From Ampullaceana balthica (Eukaryota > Mollusca > Gastropoda > Lymnaeidae): 64,000 nt of DNA. The translations under genes were made by a program, and so were the position numbers. Shown here piece by piece: positions 19,719 to 32,613 of this stretch. How positions within the stretch are numbered: the first letter of the stretch is position 1; each line of letters starts with the position of its first letter. The notes below the pieces were generated by a model that was not told the origin of the DNA, searched no databases, and worked only from the letters and a program-made list of their open reading frames with translations. The stretch spans positions 526,501 through 590,500 of the forward strand of contig CALYLW010000213.1 in NCBI GenBank assembly GCA_944989445.1. The letters run 5' to 3'.

Positions 19719-21800
19719 CAATCCAACAAAGAAAAAAACATTTATACATCCAGTAACTGCATGCAATGGCGTCAAAACTTCTCACCTTCCTCGCACTCCT
19801 ACAGCTATGCCACTGCCACATACCGCATCAAAGTAAACACTCTGACTTTTTAGAACAATAATTGTGCTTTATTCTTGTATTTTTGACTGATGATGTTGTA
19901 TTGTATTGAATGTGTGAGGGGGCGGAGTTATTTTTTTTGGGAGACTTTATGTTACATGTAGGGGATATTTTATTTTTATCTGGAGGAAAATATTTTTTCC
20001 CTCGGTCCCCCCCCCCTTTTTCCCCCAACCCGGAGAGTTTGTTGTAAAATAAATCCGACCGGGGGGGGGGAGGGGGGCTCTGTATGGGGGATGAATTTTT
20101 TGGGATACAGGCTTCTGTGATAGGTATTAGAGCTTGTTGATATGTAATACTTATCTCCCCTAGTGTATTGCCCAAATGCTCTCCCTTATGATACCCGCTA
20201 GCCCCTGGCTGAGCCCCATGTGGAGTAAATGCGGGTAGATATCTGCAGACGAGACTCCTGGTCCCATGCTTACCCACATGATGCCGGCGACTTTGTGTCT
20301 TAGACATGACCTCAGGAGCACTGCCGGCCGGCGCACTGTCACCCCGGGCACCGTCAGCGGCCGCCTGCCACCGCGGGCACTGACACTAAACGTCCCAACA
20401 CGACAGCCCAACAGTCGCTGGTCCCATTGTGGGTGTTGTTGGGTCCAAGGGGAGATCATCAACTTGGGGACGTGGCTTGGCGCGAGGCTGGCGACTGGGT
20501 GACACACAAGTTACACGGCTGACGTTCAATCACTGCTGGAGCGGGTTAATGAAAATAATAATGTAATATTAAAAAGAATATATCAAAATAACTTCATTAA
20601 CAACACAGGAGTTCAAAGATAGAGTGCTTCCCCTTTGATATTAGCCTAGTCCCCTTGACAAACATATTATTTTAAATCAACTTCATTGAAAATATAATAA
20701 TAATAATAATTTAAAAAAACACGATCTTTTTGATTTGGTATTCTCAATAATGATTACACACCCCACGGGTATAAAACATCAACTATAATATGAATATTGA
20801 AACTCTTAATCATGAACACCTTTTGTGAATCACGTTGCCGTTTTTTTGTTTTTAAACATATGACCATGTCCGAAGATTTGATAGTCTTAAACGTACAGTA
20901 TTTAAAATACATAACATGTGATCAATGTCAACATTGCTTCTTATGGAGTGTTGAAGCAAGGTTTTGCAATTAAAAAAAAATATTTAAAGTCTGTTGTGGT
21001 CCCACGAAAAAAAGTAGTTACCAATGACCCACTTCCCGTGACCCTATCGAGCTGAAATTTTGCTCATAGACTCGAGTCACCTAACAATGCATTGTATCAA
21101 AATTTCAGATCGATCGAATGTACCGTAATTAAATTATTGAATTTTTAGTTTATCTCTATTTAACTCTATGTAGTATGTGTAGCCGTCTGCTATAGTTGAC
21201 CTACACGGCCACTGGCGGACTGGAGGTTCACTCCAGCCGTCGATGTTGGGGGGGGGGTCTGATTATATTGAACATAATCAATACTTTTAGTTATGTCTCA
21301 TACATAAGGGATTTGTAGTCAAAAACTTTGTTTTACGTTTTTTTTCTCAAGATTTTTAAAAAACCAATTAAAAGTATTAAAAATATACTTGTTCTTCGTG
21401 ACCGTGACCAGGGCGTTGTCTTTGAGCAACAAACACACTCCTCCCTCCCTCACCTACACTTCACTAACTTTCTAATACACACAGATTTAGGGGCTTTGAT
21501 TTAAAAACAAACCTGGGCGCGGTTATTGCAAATAGATGGAAGTCTTTCGTTTACACCTTTTCACTTCTTAAACAGTATTTAATACTTTAATTTTTGAGTG
21601 TTTTGAGTATCACATACTGTTGCTTTCTCTATATACCTTTTATTATGTAGGAACAAGTTTGTTATATTGCACACTTTTGTTGTACGTGCATACTTTTGTT
21701 ATATACATGACACTTTTGTTGTATACATGACACTTTTGTTGTATATGCACACATTTATTTTACATGCATCATGCATACTTTTATTGTATCAAATAAAATC
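19719..21800. other. Intergenic stretch with a GC-rich block at 20.2-20.5 kb
   Basis: About 20160-20510 is GC-rich with overlapping open frames of 78-115 codons on both strands, no recognisable domain and no clear splice sites. G/C homopolymers occur at 20008-20020 and 20061-20078. About 21010-21125 contains a loose inverted pair (GAAATTTTGC and GTATCAAAATTTC), as in some dispersed elements. I can name nothing here with confidence. Confidence 0.3.
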
Positions 21801-22655
21801 AAAACGAATGCCTTCAGTGAGATATTATTTGCTAAACTTTGTTTGGAAAATGATGAAGACCATAATTGTTTACTACTTCTCACAGAAGTACGAAGGTGCT
21901 TGTTTAAATCGATTTTATGATCTCTTTTATATAGTGCTAAAGTTCATGGAAGGCAAAGACAATGATTTGAGACAAATTCAATTAACTCAAAAAATGACAT
22001 AGCCTACATGACAGATTTGTTTGCCAAATTTAACGAAACTAATTTGAAACTACAAGGTGACCAATTAAATGTAATCAAAACTAAAAGCGTAAAATCTGCG
22101 TTTGTTGCAAAACTTTTTATGTATAAACAAAACTTGGGAAGAGGAGAATGTTCTCAGATTCAAAATCTCTCGAAATTGCAAAATAGAGATGAAGACTTGT
22201 TTACCTACTGTCAACACTTAACGGCTCTTCATGCAGACCTGAACCAAAGATTTGAAGACATTCGTCACTTGGATATTCCCGACTGGGTGTTGAACCCTTT
22301 TGCTCGGAGACAAACTCAGATTCCAGACATAGATGAATCCATACTAATACAGGAGAAACTTATTGAATTATCCACAAATGAGGAACTTAAACCAATGTTT
22401 GAACAAGGATACCACAAATTCTGGTTACAAAAAGAGATCCCAATTTTATGTTCTGCATTATGGATTATTGTACAAAAGTTGTTGACTGCTTTCCCGTCTT
22501 CCTGTTTGGTAGAACAAGGATTCAGTGACGTCACGAACCTCATCACAAACAAAAGAAACCGGCTATACATTTGGGCTCGTGGGGATTTGCATTTACTACT
22601 CACAAACATTAAGCTGGACATTAATATACTCATAAAATTATTAAAATCTCATTAA
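21800..22655 (+). pseudogene. Decayed hAT transposase, C-terminal half
   Basis: The main frame (22008-22655, 215 residues) reads DLFAKFNETNLKLQGD near the start and ends with the hATC dimerisation region: TAFPSSCLVEQGFSDVTNLI at residues 160-179, then NKRNRL and a GDLHLLLTN tail. This is the layout of ZBED5/SCAND3/FAM200-type domesticated and free hAT transposases. Upstream, pieces continue in other frames: LLLLTEVR near 21870 and GACLNRFYDLFYIVLKFMEG near 21894-21953, joined by frameshifts, with a stop just before 22008. The BED finger and first catalytic region are missing. It is an inactive relic. Confidence 0.85.
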
Positions 22656-22845
22656 GTTCATCTTAGTCATTAATTTGTTTTTTTAAAATTTAACAAAAGT
22701 TTAATTTAAATAAATAATTCTTCAACAAAATGTTGTTGTTAATTTAATTAGTAGATTTGTATACTATACATTTATGTAGCGTTTTCACTTGGGGGTCTTG
22801 ACTATAAAAGGGGTCCACGGGTAAAAAAAAGTTTGGGAACCACTG
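22656..22845 (+). mobile_element. 3' end and TIR of the decayed hAT element
   Basis: Non-coding sequence after the transposase ends in GTTTGGGAACCACTG at 22831-22845, the inverted form of CAGTGGTTCCCAAAC, a widespread hAT terminus. The following octamer TATTAACT (22846-22853) would be the target duplication, but no left end or matching octamer was found upstream. The element is 5'-truncated. Confidence 0.7.
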
Positions 22846-23804
22846 TATTAACTAGTTGAATATGCACGATTTGATATGTACACATTTGTCCTTCTTGTAC
22901 AATTTGGTTGCAATGTTCTTTTAAAAGACATATATGCCCTTATAGTGTAATCTCTTTTTTAAAATGCATTATAGTAATCAATTAATTTATTTTTAAATTG
23001 TTATTTTTGTTTTGATATAACAATAGCATGATATACATCAAATGAGTTTGTTAGCTTGATTGTTGTATGTTGAATGGTCATTATAAACATTATTTGTCCA
23101 TGGAAGGGGCTTGCGGTGTGATGGACTTGCTTTGTGTTTGTTGCAATTCTGTTTGGTGTCTGGTTAACTGATGACTGACTGACACGGGAAATAAAAAGTC
23201 GTTCTCCGTAATACTCGACTCCGCCCCTCTACTGACCCACGCCCGCCACCTGACCCTTGACCCCTGCCCTTGGACCACCGCGCACATCTCTTGACCCACC
23301 GAGTACCCTGTTATGTTGTGGCTATTAAAACTCGTGGTCGTAAGGACGTACCAACTACGCTCCCTCCCCTTTCATTTGTTCAACGTAGACTGTAACAAAC
23401 TTGACATTCCTGACTTTCCGGGGGTCTAGAGGGCTGGGGACGATACCCCCCTCCCCCAGCCGCCTCCACGGATGGGTCAGTTTACCCAGACCAAAGGTTC
23501 CTAATTGCGATGATCTCCCCCTTGCCAGTGTCCCGCCCTCCCCATTCCGTCGACCGTCCTCCCCACCCGTGGTCTAGGGAGCAATATTTACATTATACCC
23601 CTTTACACAGGGGCGGCACGACAGCTTGCAGGGGTGTAAACATTGTCCTGCCCCCGGGGTGATCTATGGATGCAGTGGGAAAAGGAGGCTCCGTTTTGAT
23701 TTCCGTGTGCCGCGTTCGGTGTCGTCTGCAAGCGTTCGGTGGCAGAGGGGCAAGTTTAATGACAGGTGACGCCGTCGTAGATCAAGGGGATGTCAAGCAC
23801 CGGT
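22846..23804. other. Intergenic stretch, GC content rising to the right
   Basis: AT-rich to about 23080, then GC-richer (23210-23780) with C-rich phrases. No exon or RNA gene was recognised. A 69-codon minus-strand frame has no support. Confidence 0.35.
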
Positions 23805-24553
23805 CTAACATGGGCCTGGCGGACTAACATGGGCCTGGCGGACTAACATGGGCCTGGCGGACTAACATGAGCCTGGCGGACTAACATTGGCCTGGCGGAC
23901 TAACATGGGCCTGGCGGACTAACATGGGCCTGGCGTCTAGCATGGGCCTGGCGGACTAACATGGGCCTGGCGTCTAGCATGGGCCTGGCGGACTAACATG
24001 GGCCTGGCGGACTAACATGAGCCTGGCGGACTAACATGGGCCTGGCGGACTAACATGGGCCTGGCGGACTAACATGGGCCTGGCGGACTAACATGGGCCT
24101 GGCGGACTAACATGGGCCTGGCGGACTAACATGGGCCTGGCGGACTAACATGGGCCTGGCGGACTAACATGGGCCTGGCGGACTAACATGGGCCTGGCGG
24201 ACTAACATGGGCCTGGCGGACTAACATGGGCCTGGCGGACTAACATGGGCCTGGCGGACTAACATGGGCCTGGCGGACTAACATGGGCCTGGCGGACTAA
24301 CATGGGCATGGCGGACTAAAATGGGCATGGTGGACTAACATGGGCCTTGCGGACTAACATGGGCCTGGTGGACTAACATGGGCCTGGTGGACTAACATGG
24401 GCATTGCGTCTAGCATGGGCCTAGCGGACTAACATGGGCCTGGCGGACTAACATGGGCCTGGCGGACTAACATGGGCCTGGCGGACTAACATGGGCCTTG
24501 CGTCTAGCATGGGCCTAGCGGACAAACATGGGCCTGGCGGACTAACATGGGCC
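23805..24553 (+). repeat. 19-bp minisatellite, ~39 copies
   Basis: The unit is CTAACATGGGCCTGGCGGA. A shorter variant (CTAGCATGGGCCTGGCGT) recurs at several positions. The middle (24030-24290) is nearly homogeneous, and variation concentrates towards both edges, as expected for an array homogenised from the centre. Confidence 0.95.
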
Positions 24554-24615
24554 ATCATGGCTCACCACTAGTGGGTTAAGTCCTGTACTGAGTACAGTTT
24601 GAATGAAGACGTTTT

Positions 24616-24671
24616 GTACACCCATTAATGTACACCCATTAATTTACACCCATTAATGTACACCCATTAAT
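24616..24671 (+). repeat. 14-bp tandem repeat, 4 copies
   Basis: The unit is GTACACCCATTAAT, four copies with one TTACACCC variant, ending exactly where LINE coding sequence begins. Confidence 0.9.
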
Positions 24672-25498
24672 GCATTCGAGGACTGTTTCGAGGGTGTAAA
24701 CATCCATACCAGGGCGGATGGAAATCTGTACAACATCAGCCGTCTCCGTGCAAAGAGAAAAGTGGAAAATGTTTTAATTAGAGAGCTGCTCTTCGCGGAT
24801 GACGCAGCCCTTACCTCACATTCAGAGATAGGTCTCCAACTTTTGGTCGACAAGTTCTCAGAGGCATGCAAAGATTTTGGTCTAACGGCAAGGCTTCATC
24901 ATTAATGGCTAGGCTGAATAAAAGAGTGTGGAACAATGCACAGCTCACTGCTAGGACAAAAATCACTGTGTACCAGGCCTGCGTGCTCAGCACACTCCTC
25001 TATGGCAGCGAGTGCTGGACGACCTATGCCAAACAAACAAAGCAACTCAACAGCTTCCACTTACGATGCTTGCGCAGGATTCTGCACATCAAGTGGCAGG
25101 ACAAGATAACTAATGTCGAGGTACTCAGAAGGAGTCATATGCTGAGCATGCACTCAATCCTGAGTGAGAGGCGCCTGCGGTGGCTGGGACATGTCCGCAG
25201 GATGAACTCGGAGCGCATTCCAAGAGCCCTGCTTTACGGTGAGCTGGCAACTGGTGTGCGGAAGAGAGGACGCCCCTGCTTGCGCTTCAAGGATGTCTGC
25301 AAGAAAGACATGAGTCTGGCGCAGATAGACCATAAAACGTGGGAAACCATTGCTGAGGAACGCACCTCCTGGCGGGCTAAAGTACGCGAGGGCATCCAAG
25401 TCGCGGAAGCTTCCCTTACAGTCAAGAGCGAGGAGAAAAGGGCCAGGAGAAAGGGGAAGGGGGGCAGAGGAGCAGGAGGAAACGCCATCATCCCATGA
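24669..25498 (+). pseudogene. LINE ORF2 fragment with internal deletion
   Basis: The first part (24669-24890) translates as FEGVNIHTRADGN, then RELLFADDAALTSH, containing the catalytic FADD motif of reverse transcriptase, and ends at DFGLT. The next part (24887-25498, different frame) resumes at GKASSLMARLNKRVWNNAQ and runs through YQACVLSTLLYGSECW, LRWLGHVRRM and RGRPCLRFKDVCKKDM to a basic K/R-rich tail and stop. About 60 residues normally found between FGLT and GKA are missing and the frame shifts at the junction, so an internal deletion has occurred. RT motifs upstream of FADD are absent (5' truncation). The tail is related to the LINE end at 5471-5835 and the fragment at 54695-54865. Confidence 0.85.
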
Positions 25499-27032
25499 GG
25501 ATGGACGGATGCCATAGGAAGGAAACTATACATCGAACGACGACAGAATGCATGAATGTTAGCGAACATTCTTGACATTGACTAAGTTTTCAAACAAATC
25601 ATTGTCCATTTATAGTTCTGTACACACAAAACTACGTGAAGAAAAAAGACATAAACTAAGAGTTATACTCTGACGGCGATTCCATCTGATCAGCCCTCGT
25701 CCTGCTGTCGGGTTCCGGATGAAACCCTGAAAGAGGCGACGAGCGGCCGACAATGGCCGATCGCGGCAAGGGATTACCGAGACTAACCCGAGGATATTGG
25801 ACCGCGTGTCGTGCAGATTAACCTGACACATAATCCATGTAACTCTAGAGCCTTAAACTTGTTGGTGGATTATCCACCCCTTATCGACGGCGGGGTAACG
25901 GAAACGCGTCGATATAGATAATGGCGGACCATTTCAAAACGAGGTTAATTTTGACCAAGAGCTGTGACGAGATTTGCTGTTTTTGATTGTCTTAACAACC
26001 TTGGAATGGAAGGGAAGAGGGAGGGGGAGGAGTGGGGTTGTTTGTGGAGTGATGAAAATTAAATGTGAAGGTTTGATTAACTGATGGGATAAATGGTTGA
26101 GTGAATGTTTCACAGCGAATAGAATTTCAAGGTTAATTGAAGGAGACGCGTGCCTCGGGACGGGGCGCCACGCATGATCGAATCTATAAAACAATATTTA
26201 TAAAAAAAAACTCGACATAAATGTGGTGTTTGGGAGCCAAACCAGGTGCTGTGTCACTTTAGACTTTAGACCGTCGAGTTGACAACATTAAATTATTTGA
26301 CAGTTGTGAGTGTATTGTCCAGTTTTTTTGGTAGGCTAAACTTTGAAACGTGTCTTCCAATTTTTTTACTTACACCCTCCTCATTTTAAAAAGCTTTGTT
26401 GTGACACTTTAACATGACGTGTTACATTTTTACCATGCTTTTATAATTTATTCGTTATTGCTTTACAGTTACAAATTGTTTTAAAAAATTGTTCTATAAA
26501 GTTTTTTAAAAAAATAGATTAAAATTTGAAAAAAAAACAAAACATTCAACACTCGATTTACACATCAAAGTCTTTAAAAATAATGAACATCTTTTATGTG
26601 AAGCCTTGTTTGATACATGAATTGAAATGGCGTACTTCCGTAAAACCAAACCCATAACCAAGAAATGGACACCAAACAAAAAAATAAACATTAATAAATT
26701 AACTCCACAATAATAAATGAACAACTGTGAATACATTTACACTGCAACAATAAATGAACAGTACAGTGATGAATGAAAGCCACAACAATAAATGAACACC
26801 ATACAATAAATGAAAACAACACCAAAAAATGAACACCACTGAAATAAATGAACACCATTAACCTAAAAATAACACCAAACCAATAAGTGAGCACAGCCCA
26901 ATAGACTCTTAACTAGACTTTATTGAAAGTTTCATAATTTAAATAAATAAAATACTTTAAAAAATTATCTCTCTTGGTTTCAATATAACAGAAGATAAAG
27001 TCGCTTTACCGCTGCTTTAAAAATGCGTTTAT
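25499..27032. other. Intergenic stretch, no supported gene
   Basis: A CpG-bearing unique block at about 25670-25830 has no recognised content. About 26680-26890 is a degenerate array of AATAAATGAACACC-like phrases at roughly 20-bp spacing. The rest is AT-rich. Minus-strand frames of 67-86 codons are not supported. Confidence 0.35.
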
Positions 27033-29407
27033 TAACCCCGTATCTTATCTTATCTTATCTGTTTACGGACGCTCCTTCTATACAGAAGATTATTGCGTCC
27101 TACGCTTATCTATGGTTTGTGTTTAGTCCTGCATTTTTATTAGAGATTTAAATGTTGATAAAGTGTTGGTTTTCCTGGATTCTTCAGGCAACCCATTCCA
27201 CGCCCGAAGTCCGGACGGGAAGAAGGAAAACTTGTATGTGTTTGTTCTTGCATACGGAATAAGAAAGGTGTTTTTATCCTTATGTCTATCTGAGGGTTGT
27301 ATTAAGTTATCTTTGTGTTGTATTTCTAAATTAGAATTAATTGCTTTATGTATGATTACTACTTTGCTCTTGGTTCTTCTATCCTCTAGTGTTTCAAGGT
27401 TTAATGATTTAACTAATGGTGTTACTCTTGTCAGTTTCGAATATTCTCCAGTAATGAATCTGGCAGCTCTTTTTTGAATTTGTTCTAGTTTATCAATGTT
27501 TTCTTTGGTGGATTGGTCCCATACAGAAGATGCATATTCTAGTACAGGTCTCACCAAAGTGAGGTAGCATTTTAGTTTTATATCTCTATTACATTTGTTA
27601 AAGTTCCTTTTTATAAAGCCTAAGGTTTTGTTTGATTTTTTAATAACTTCATTGACATGGGGATTCCATGATAGTTTCTCATTTATTAAGACTCCTAAGT
27701 ATTTTGCATCTTTAGTTTGGGTCAGTTCTTTTCCATGAATGTAATATTTTGAATTTATTTGTTTCTTTTTCTTTGTTACTCTTAACAGTTGACACTTTTC
27801 TGGGTGGAAAGACATACTCCAGTTAGTTTCCCATTTTATCAATTCATCTAAGTCTTTTTGTAAAATTTTGCTATCTTGTTCTGATTTAATTGTTCTATAG
27901 ATTATACAATCATCAGCAAATAACCTAACTTTTGTACCTGTTGAGATGTTCTTGGGTAAATCATTTAGATAAATTAAAAAGAGTAAGGGACCTAGCACAG
28001 TTCCTTGGGGAACTCCTGAGTTAACCTTTATTGGTGCAGATTTAGATCCATTAATTATTACAGTTTGCTCCCTGCCCAAAAGGAAGTCTTGGATCCAGTG
28101 ATGTAAGGAACCTGAGATTCCAAAGTAGTTAAGTTTTTTAAGTAAACTAAGGTGGTGAACTTTGTCAAATGCTTTTGAGAAGTCTAGTAATATTGTATCT
28201 ATTTGATCATTTTTGTCCAAGCCTTTTGATAGTTCATCTATTAAACCTATTAATTGTGTTTCACATGATCTGTTTTTTCTAAAGCCGTGTTGATGTTGGC
28301 ATAGGGCATTATATTTGTCAAGGTGGTTAACTATTCTACTATATATTATGTGGTCTAGTAATTTACAGGTGATACTAGTAAGTGATACAGGCCTGTAATT
28401 ACCAGGGTCTGATTTATCCCCTTTCTTAAAGAGTGGAGTTACGTTAGCTAATTTCCAATCCTGGGGCACTTTACCCTGGTTTAGAGAGGCTTGAAAGAGA
28501 ACTACAAGGATTGGGGACAGTTCATTGCTTAGTTCTTTTAATAACCTTGCAGGCAAATCATCTGGGCCAGTAGCTTTGTTTATTTTTAAGTTTTTTAGGA
28601 GTGAATGTATACCTATCTCATCTACAGTTATGTTACCCATTTCCTCCATTTTATTTAAATTTATTAAAACTTCCTTGTCGCCTGAGGCAGAAAAAGATGA
28701 TGCAAAATATGTGTTAAGGATATTAGCTTTAGTTTCATTATCATTATAGGTTTTATTATTTGAGCCTTTTAGTGTGGCTATTCCTGAAGGTTCCATTTTT
28801 TTAGATTTGATAAAGGACCATAAGTTTTTATTGTTATCTTTGGTAATTACATTGTTTATATATTCATTTTGGAGGTTTCGACTAAGTTTTTGTGTCAAGT
28901 GTTTAATCTTTAAGTATTTTTTGTGTATCCTATATGAATAGGTAGCTTTATATTTCTTAAATAAGTTCTCTTTTAGTTTGCATAGCTTTTTCAATCTAGA
29001 ATTGAACCAGCATTTGTTAATTTTATTTGATGTTAGTTTTGTTGGAACATTCTCATCCATTATAGTTTTTAGATTTGTTTTATATCTTTCCATATTTCTT
29101 CTACTGGGCTATTTGTGTTAAATTTACTTAGGAAAGTTTGTTGGAAGTTAGCCGCTGATTGGTGTAGTTTTATTGAATTACATTTATTCCAAAGATAGAT
29201 TATTCTTCTAGGTATCTTATTAATTTTAGTTTTTATTGTATTGGTGACCCTAACAATATCATGGTCGGACAGTCCTGGAATTATTTTATAGTCTAACACT
29301 AGTCCTGGTCTATTTGTTAGGAATAAATCTAGTGTTTTATTTTTCCTTGTTGCTGTTTTTACTATCTGTTCTAGGTTTATGTTGATGATAAAGCCACACG
29401 AGAAATG
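27033..29407 (-). mobile_element. 5'-truncated LINE retrotransposon with TSD
   Basis: ATGCGTTTAT at 27023-27032 recurs at 29408-29417 and brackets a minus-strand non-LTR element. Its 3' end is an (AAGAT)n tail at about 27041-27061. The 5' end falls inside the endonuclease domain, so the copy was truncated during insertion. The coding part is described separately. The tail and target duplication are well preserved, indicating a fairly young insertion. Confidence 0.85.
27123..29391 (-). CDS. LINE ORF2: endonuclease C-terminus and reverse transcriptase (one frameshift)
   Basis: The 5' segment (about 29391-29070) encodes the end of an apurinic-type endonuclease, with LDLFLTNRPGLV and PGLSDHDIVRV (the conserved SDH). 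A one-base frameshift near 29085 separates it from a 656-residue uninterrupted frame (27123-29093). That frame has a linker, then reverse transcriptase from about residue 205: LANVTPLFKKGDKSDPGNYRPVS at 215-237 and QHGFRKNRSCETQLI. Catalytic motif A is LLDFSKAFD (D304, D310), motif B SGVPQGTVLGPLLFLIYLNDL, and motif C LFADD (D394, D395). The thumb and C-terminal YASSVWD and SGLRAWNGLPEE blocks follow, to stop 27123-27125. All catalytic aspartates are present. The motif set fits the Jockey/CR1-like assemblage; the precise clade is not determined here. The host neighbours are unrelated repeats. Confidence 0.9.
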
Positions 29408-29769
29408 ATGCGTTTATCATGCTTTTCAATTACCAATTGATAATTAAGTATTGAGAGATTGTGTTATACTTAAGCTGCTATGCTATCAAGTGACTAAGTA
29501 TAAGAGGTGGAATGACTATGCTTGAAAGGAACTATCTTTGTATGTGACGAAGTGACTAATTTACAAAATGACTATGTTTATTTGAGTAACTTACTATGGT
29601 ACAAAGTTTGAGTGACTGTATAGCACTGTAAACTATTTCATAAAAGACTACGCGACTCTGTGTGGACGCGATTATGTGACTAAGTAATGACATGACTATT
29701 GTGATTATGTAATGACAAATCTATGTGACTGTTAATAGAAAGGCAATGTGACGGTGATCAGACCACTAT
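29408..29769. other. Degenerate GTGACTA-rich stretch
   Basis: Loose repetition of GTGACTAWGTR / AATGACTATG phrases without a fixed period grades into the following minisatellite. Probably a decayed array. No gene. Confidence 0.5.
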
Positions 29770-30737
29770 GTGATGCATTTGATGATGTGATGCATTTGAT
29801 GATGTGACTATGTGAGTATTTGATGATGTGATGTATTTGATGATGTGATGTATTTGATGATGTGATGTATTTGATGATGTGATGTATTTGATGATCTGAT
29901 GTATTTGATGATGTGATGTATTTGATGATGTGATGTATTTGATGATGTGATGTATTTGATGATGTGATGTATTTGATGATGTGATGTATTTGATGATGTG
30001 ATGTATTTGATGATGTGATGTATTTGATGATGTGATGTATTTGATGATGTGATGTATTTGATGATGTGATGTATTTGATGATGTGATGTATTTGATGATG
30101 TGATGTATTTGATGATGTGATGTATTTGATGATGTGATGTATTTGATGATGTGATGTATTTGATGATGTGATGTATTTGATGATGTGATGTATTTGATGA
30201 TGTGATGTATTTGATGATGTGATGTATTTGATGATGTGATGTATTTGATGATGTGATGTATTCGATGATGTGATGTATTTGATGATGTGATGTATTTGAT
30301 GATGTGATGTATTTGATGATGTGATGTATTTGATGATGTGATGTATTTGATGATGTGATGTATTTGATGATGTGATGTATTTGATGATGTGATGTATTTG
30401 ATGTATTTGATGATGTGATGTATTTGATGATGTGATGTATTTGATGTATTTGATGATGTGATGTATTTGATGATGTGATGTATTTGATGATGTGATGTAT
30501 TTGATGTTGTGATGTATTTGATGATGTGATGTATTTGATGTATTTGATGATGTGATGTATTTGATGATGTGATGTATTTGATGTATTTGATGATGTGATG
30601 TATTTGATGATGTGATGTATTTGATGATGTGATGTATTTGATGATGTGATGTATTTGATGATGTGATGTATTTGATGATGTGATGTATTTGATGATGTGA
30701 TGTATTTGATGATGTGATGTATTCGATGATGTGACTG
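29770..30737 (+). repeat. 17-bp minisatellite, ~57 copies
   Basis: The unit is ATTTGATGATGTGATGT. Several units carry a 7-bp internal deletion (GATGTATTTGATGTATTTG), clustered at 30395-30600. The minus strand is open across the array because three units make 51 bp, giving a repetitive 421-codon frame rich in HHQIHH/ITSSNTS, which I treat as an artefact. Confidence 0.95.
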
Positions 30738-32613
30738 ATGTTTACTTGGAAGTTCAAGGTCCGAATTGATGGACAGTGTTTAAAGATTCCTGAATGACAC
30801 AAGCACGGCAGCAAAAACAGAGCTGCCACACCGGCCACTTTGATTGGACGGCGCACCAGCCAATCCATCACCCCTGATGGCATGGCAAGGGGAAGTAACA
30901 ACACCGAAGAAAAGGGCCGTAACAGCCCCAAGGGAAGTAACAAGAGGCTCGAGATGGATTTGGAAAGTTGGCTTGAAACCCGATGCGCAGACGACAATGC
31001 CGGACGCTGTGTTGTCCCTACGTCTGGACCAGGCAGGACGTTTTGTGAGGGGAAGATTACACTGTGATGGTCACCCTTTGTTTCATGTCAGGTAGGACCG
31101 TGCACATAACGCTAAGAAAAGGGGAAGAGAGGAAAGGGGGAAAAGAAGGGGGGGAAAAGGGCGGGGTGGGAAAAAATGTCAACTGGCTGATGAGACTTGC
31201 AACTTGCAAGTAGCTGTTCTAAGAATGTTTTTGTTGGTTTGAAGTCTTATTTATCTGTACATGAGTGTATATATGTTTTATGAGCTCTGTTAGAGTTAAG
31301 TTCACACCATGCAGCTGAAGATCAGTGTTGGCAATGATCACAATTGCTTTGGTTTTGGTTTAATAATATTTTTTTTTAAACAATATATTTGCATTTTAAA
31401 AAGATTAACGATTCATTAATGGTAACCTAAAATTAATTTTTTTTTCGCTATGTCATATTATAGCACACTTCACACTAGATGTTATTCAATTCTAATCTTT
31501 CAATAAGTATGGAAGTAGTCAGATGTGCTATACATATATGGGATTCTTACAGTCACAGTTTAAGTTTCCAAATGCCCCCCCCCCACACACACACACAACA
31601 TTAAAATTTGTCTTTACATGACAATTTGAAGACACGGCAGTTCTTTGATAGGTATGCGCCAATCGCTGTTCGGAGTTTCAAAAGTCTGACTTTAGACAAG
31701 CAGATCTTATTCCAGCACACCCACACCCCCACACCTCATAACATTTCACCTTATTTCACAGCAAAGCGATAATAGATCCTAATATATCTTATTGTGTTGC
31801 TGTAACATGTCGATTATAACACAGTGAGAGGACGGATCGTTCAGCAAATTTAGTCCATCACGTTTGTTGAGGGGGAATTGAGTTAAAAAATAATCCAGCT
31901 TGAAAATAAAAATATAAAATAGTGTATACTGGTTATTACGTTTATTACTCTGCGTAAGTTGTACGCATAACAGCTGAGATATTGAGAGGTCTGAACCTAC
32001 AGCATGTGCATATAATGTAAAGAGACGCCTTATATTTTGTACAGCAAACAATTTGCATGAACAATAAACCAGTTATTAAGTAAAACTAGAAAGCCAACGA
32101 AAAATAAGAAACTTTAAATTAAAAGCAGAAAAAATCGTCACGCATGTGGGTATATTGGTCTAATGAGAAACTGTTGGTGGACCAATTGTGGGACGTTTTT
32201 ATTCATGTCGTTGGAGCCCGACATGATTGCGTTTATAAACATAAATAATTGCGTTTATAAACATAAATAATTGCGTTTATAAACATTCAGTTTCCACATC
32301 ATACAGGTACAGTAGAAAATAAAGTCAGACGGTCAGAAAAATTACTAACTGGAAAATAAAAATCAAAACATTCTTTAGCGCACGATTGAATGGCCGCTGT
32401 AGTGTTTACACGTGCACCATATTTAATCAGAATGTGTAGGCAGCAAAATTACAACAGCGACCATCATGAACCGAAGATAAATAAAGCAACAGCTTATATT
32501 TTGCCTGTTAAAAAATCATAATAAAGATAAGATTTTAAAAATGCTGCTCTCGCAGGAATCAAACAAGTCAGTAACCTTACATCATACAAAAGGACTAATG
32601 AATCACTTAAGGG
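30738..32613. other. Intergenic stretch, no supported gene
   Basis: About 30780-31090 is GC-richer, with 75-83-codon frames on the plus strand and no recognisable domain. Purine-rich GGGGAAAAG runs lie at 31118-31170 and a C-run plus (CA)n at 31575-31600. A 22-bp phrase (GCGTTTATAAACATAAATAATT) repeats 2.5 times at about 32229-32287. No RNA gene seen. Confidence 0.35.

Noticed and set aside
20160..20507. 115-codon minus-strand frame in the GC-rich block
   Set aside because: High GC alone makes long frames likely; no domain or conserved motif visible.
29732..30997. 421-codon minus-strand frame rich in HHQIHH
   Set aside because: Three 17-bp units make 51 bp, so the frame stays open by arithmetic; no domain, and the non-repeat part is unrecognised.
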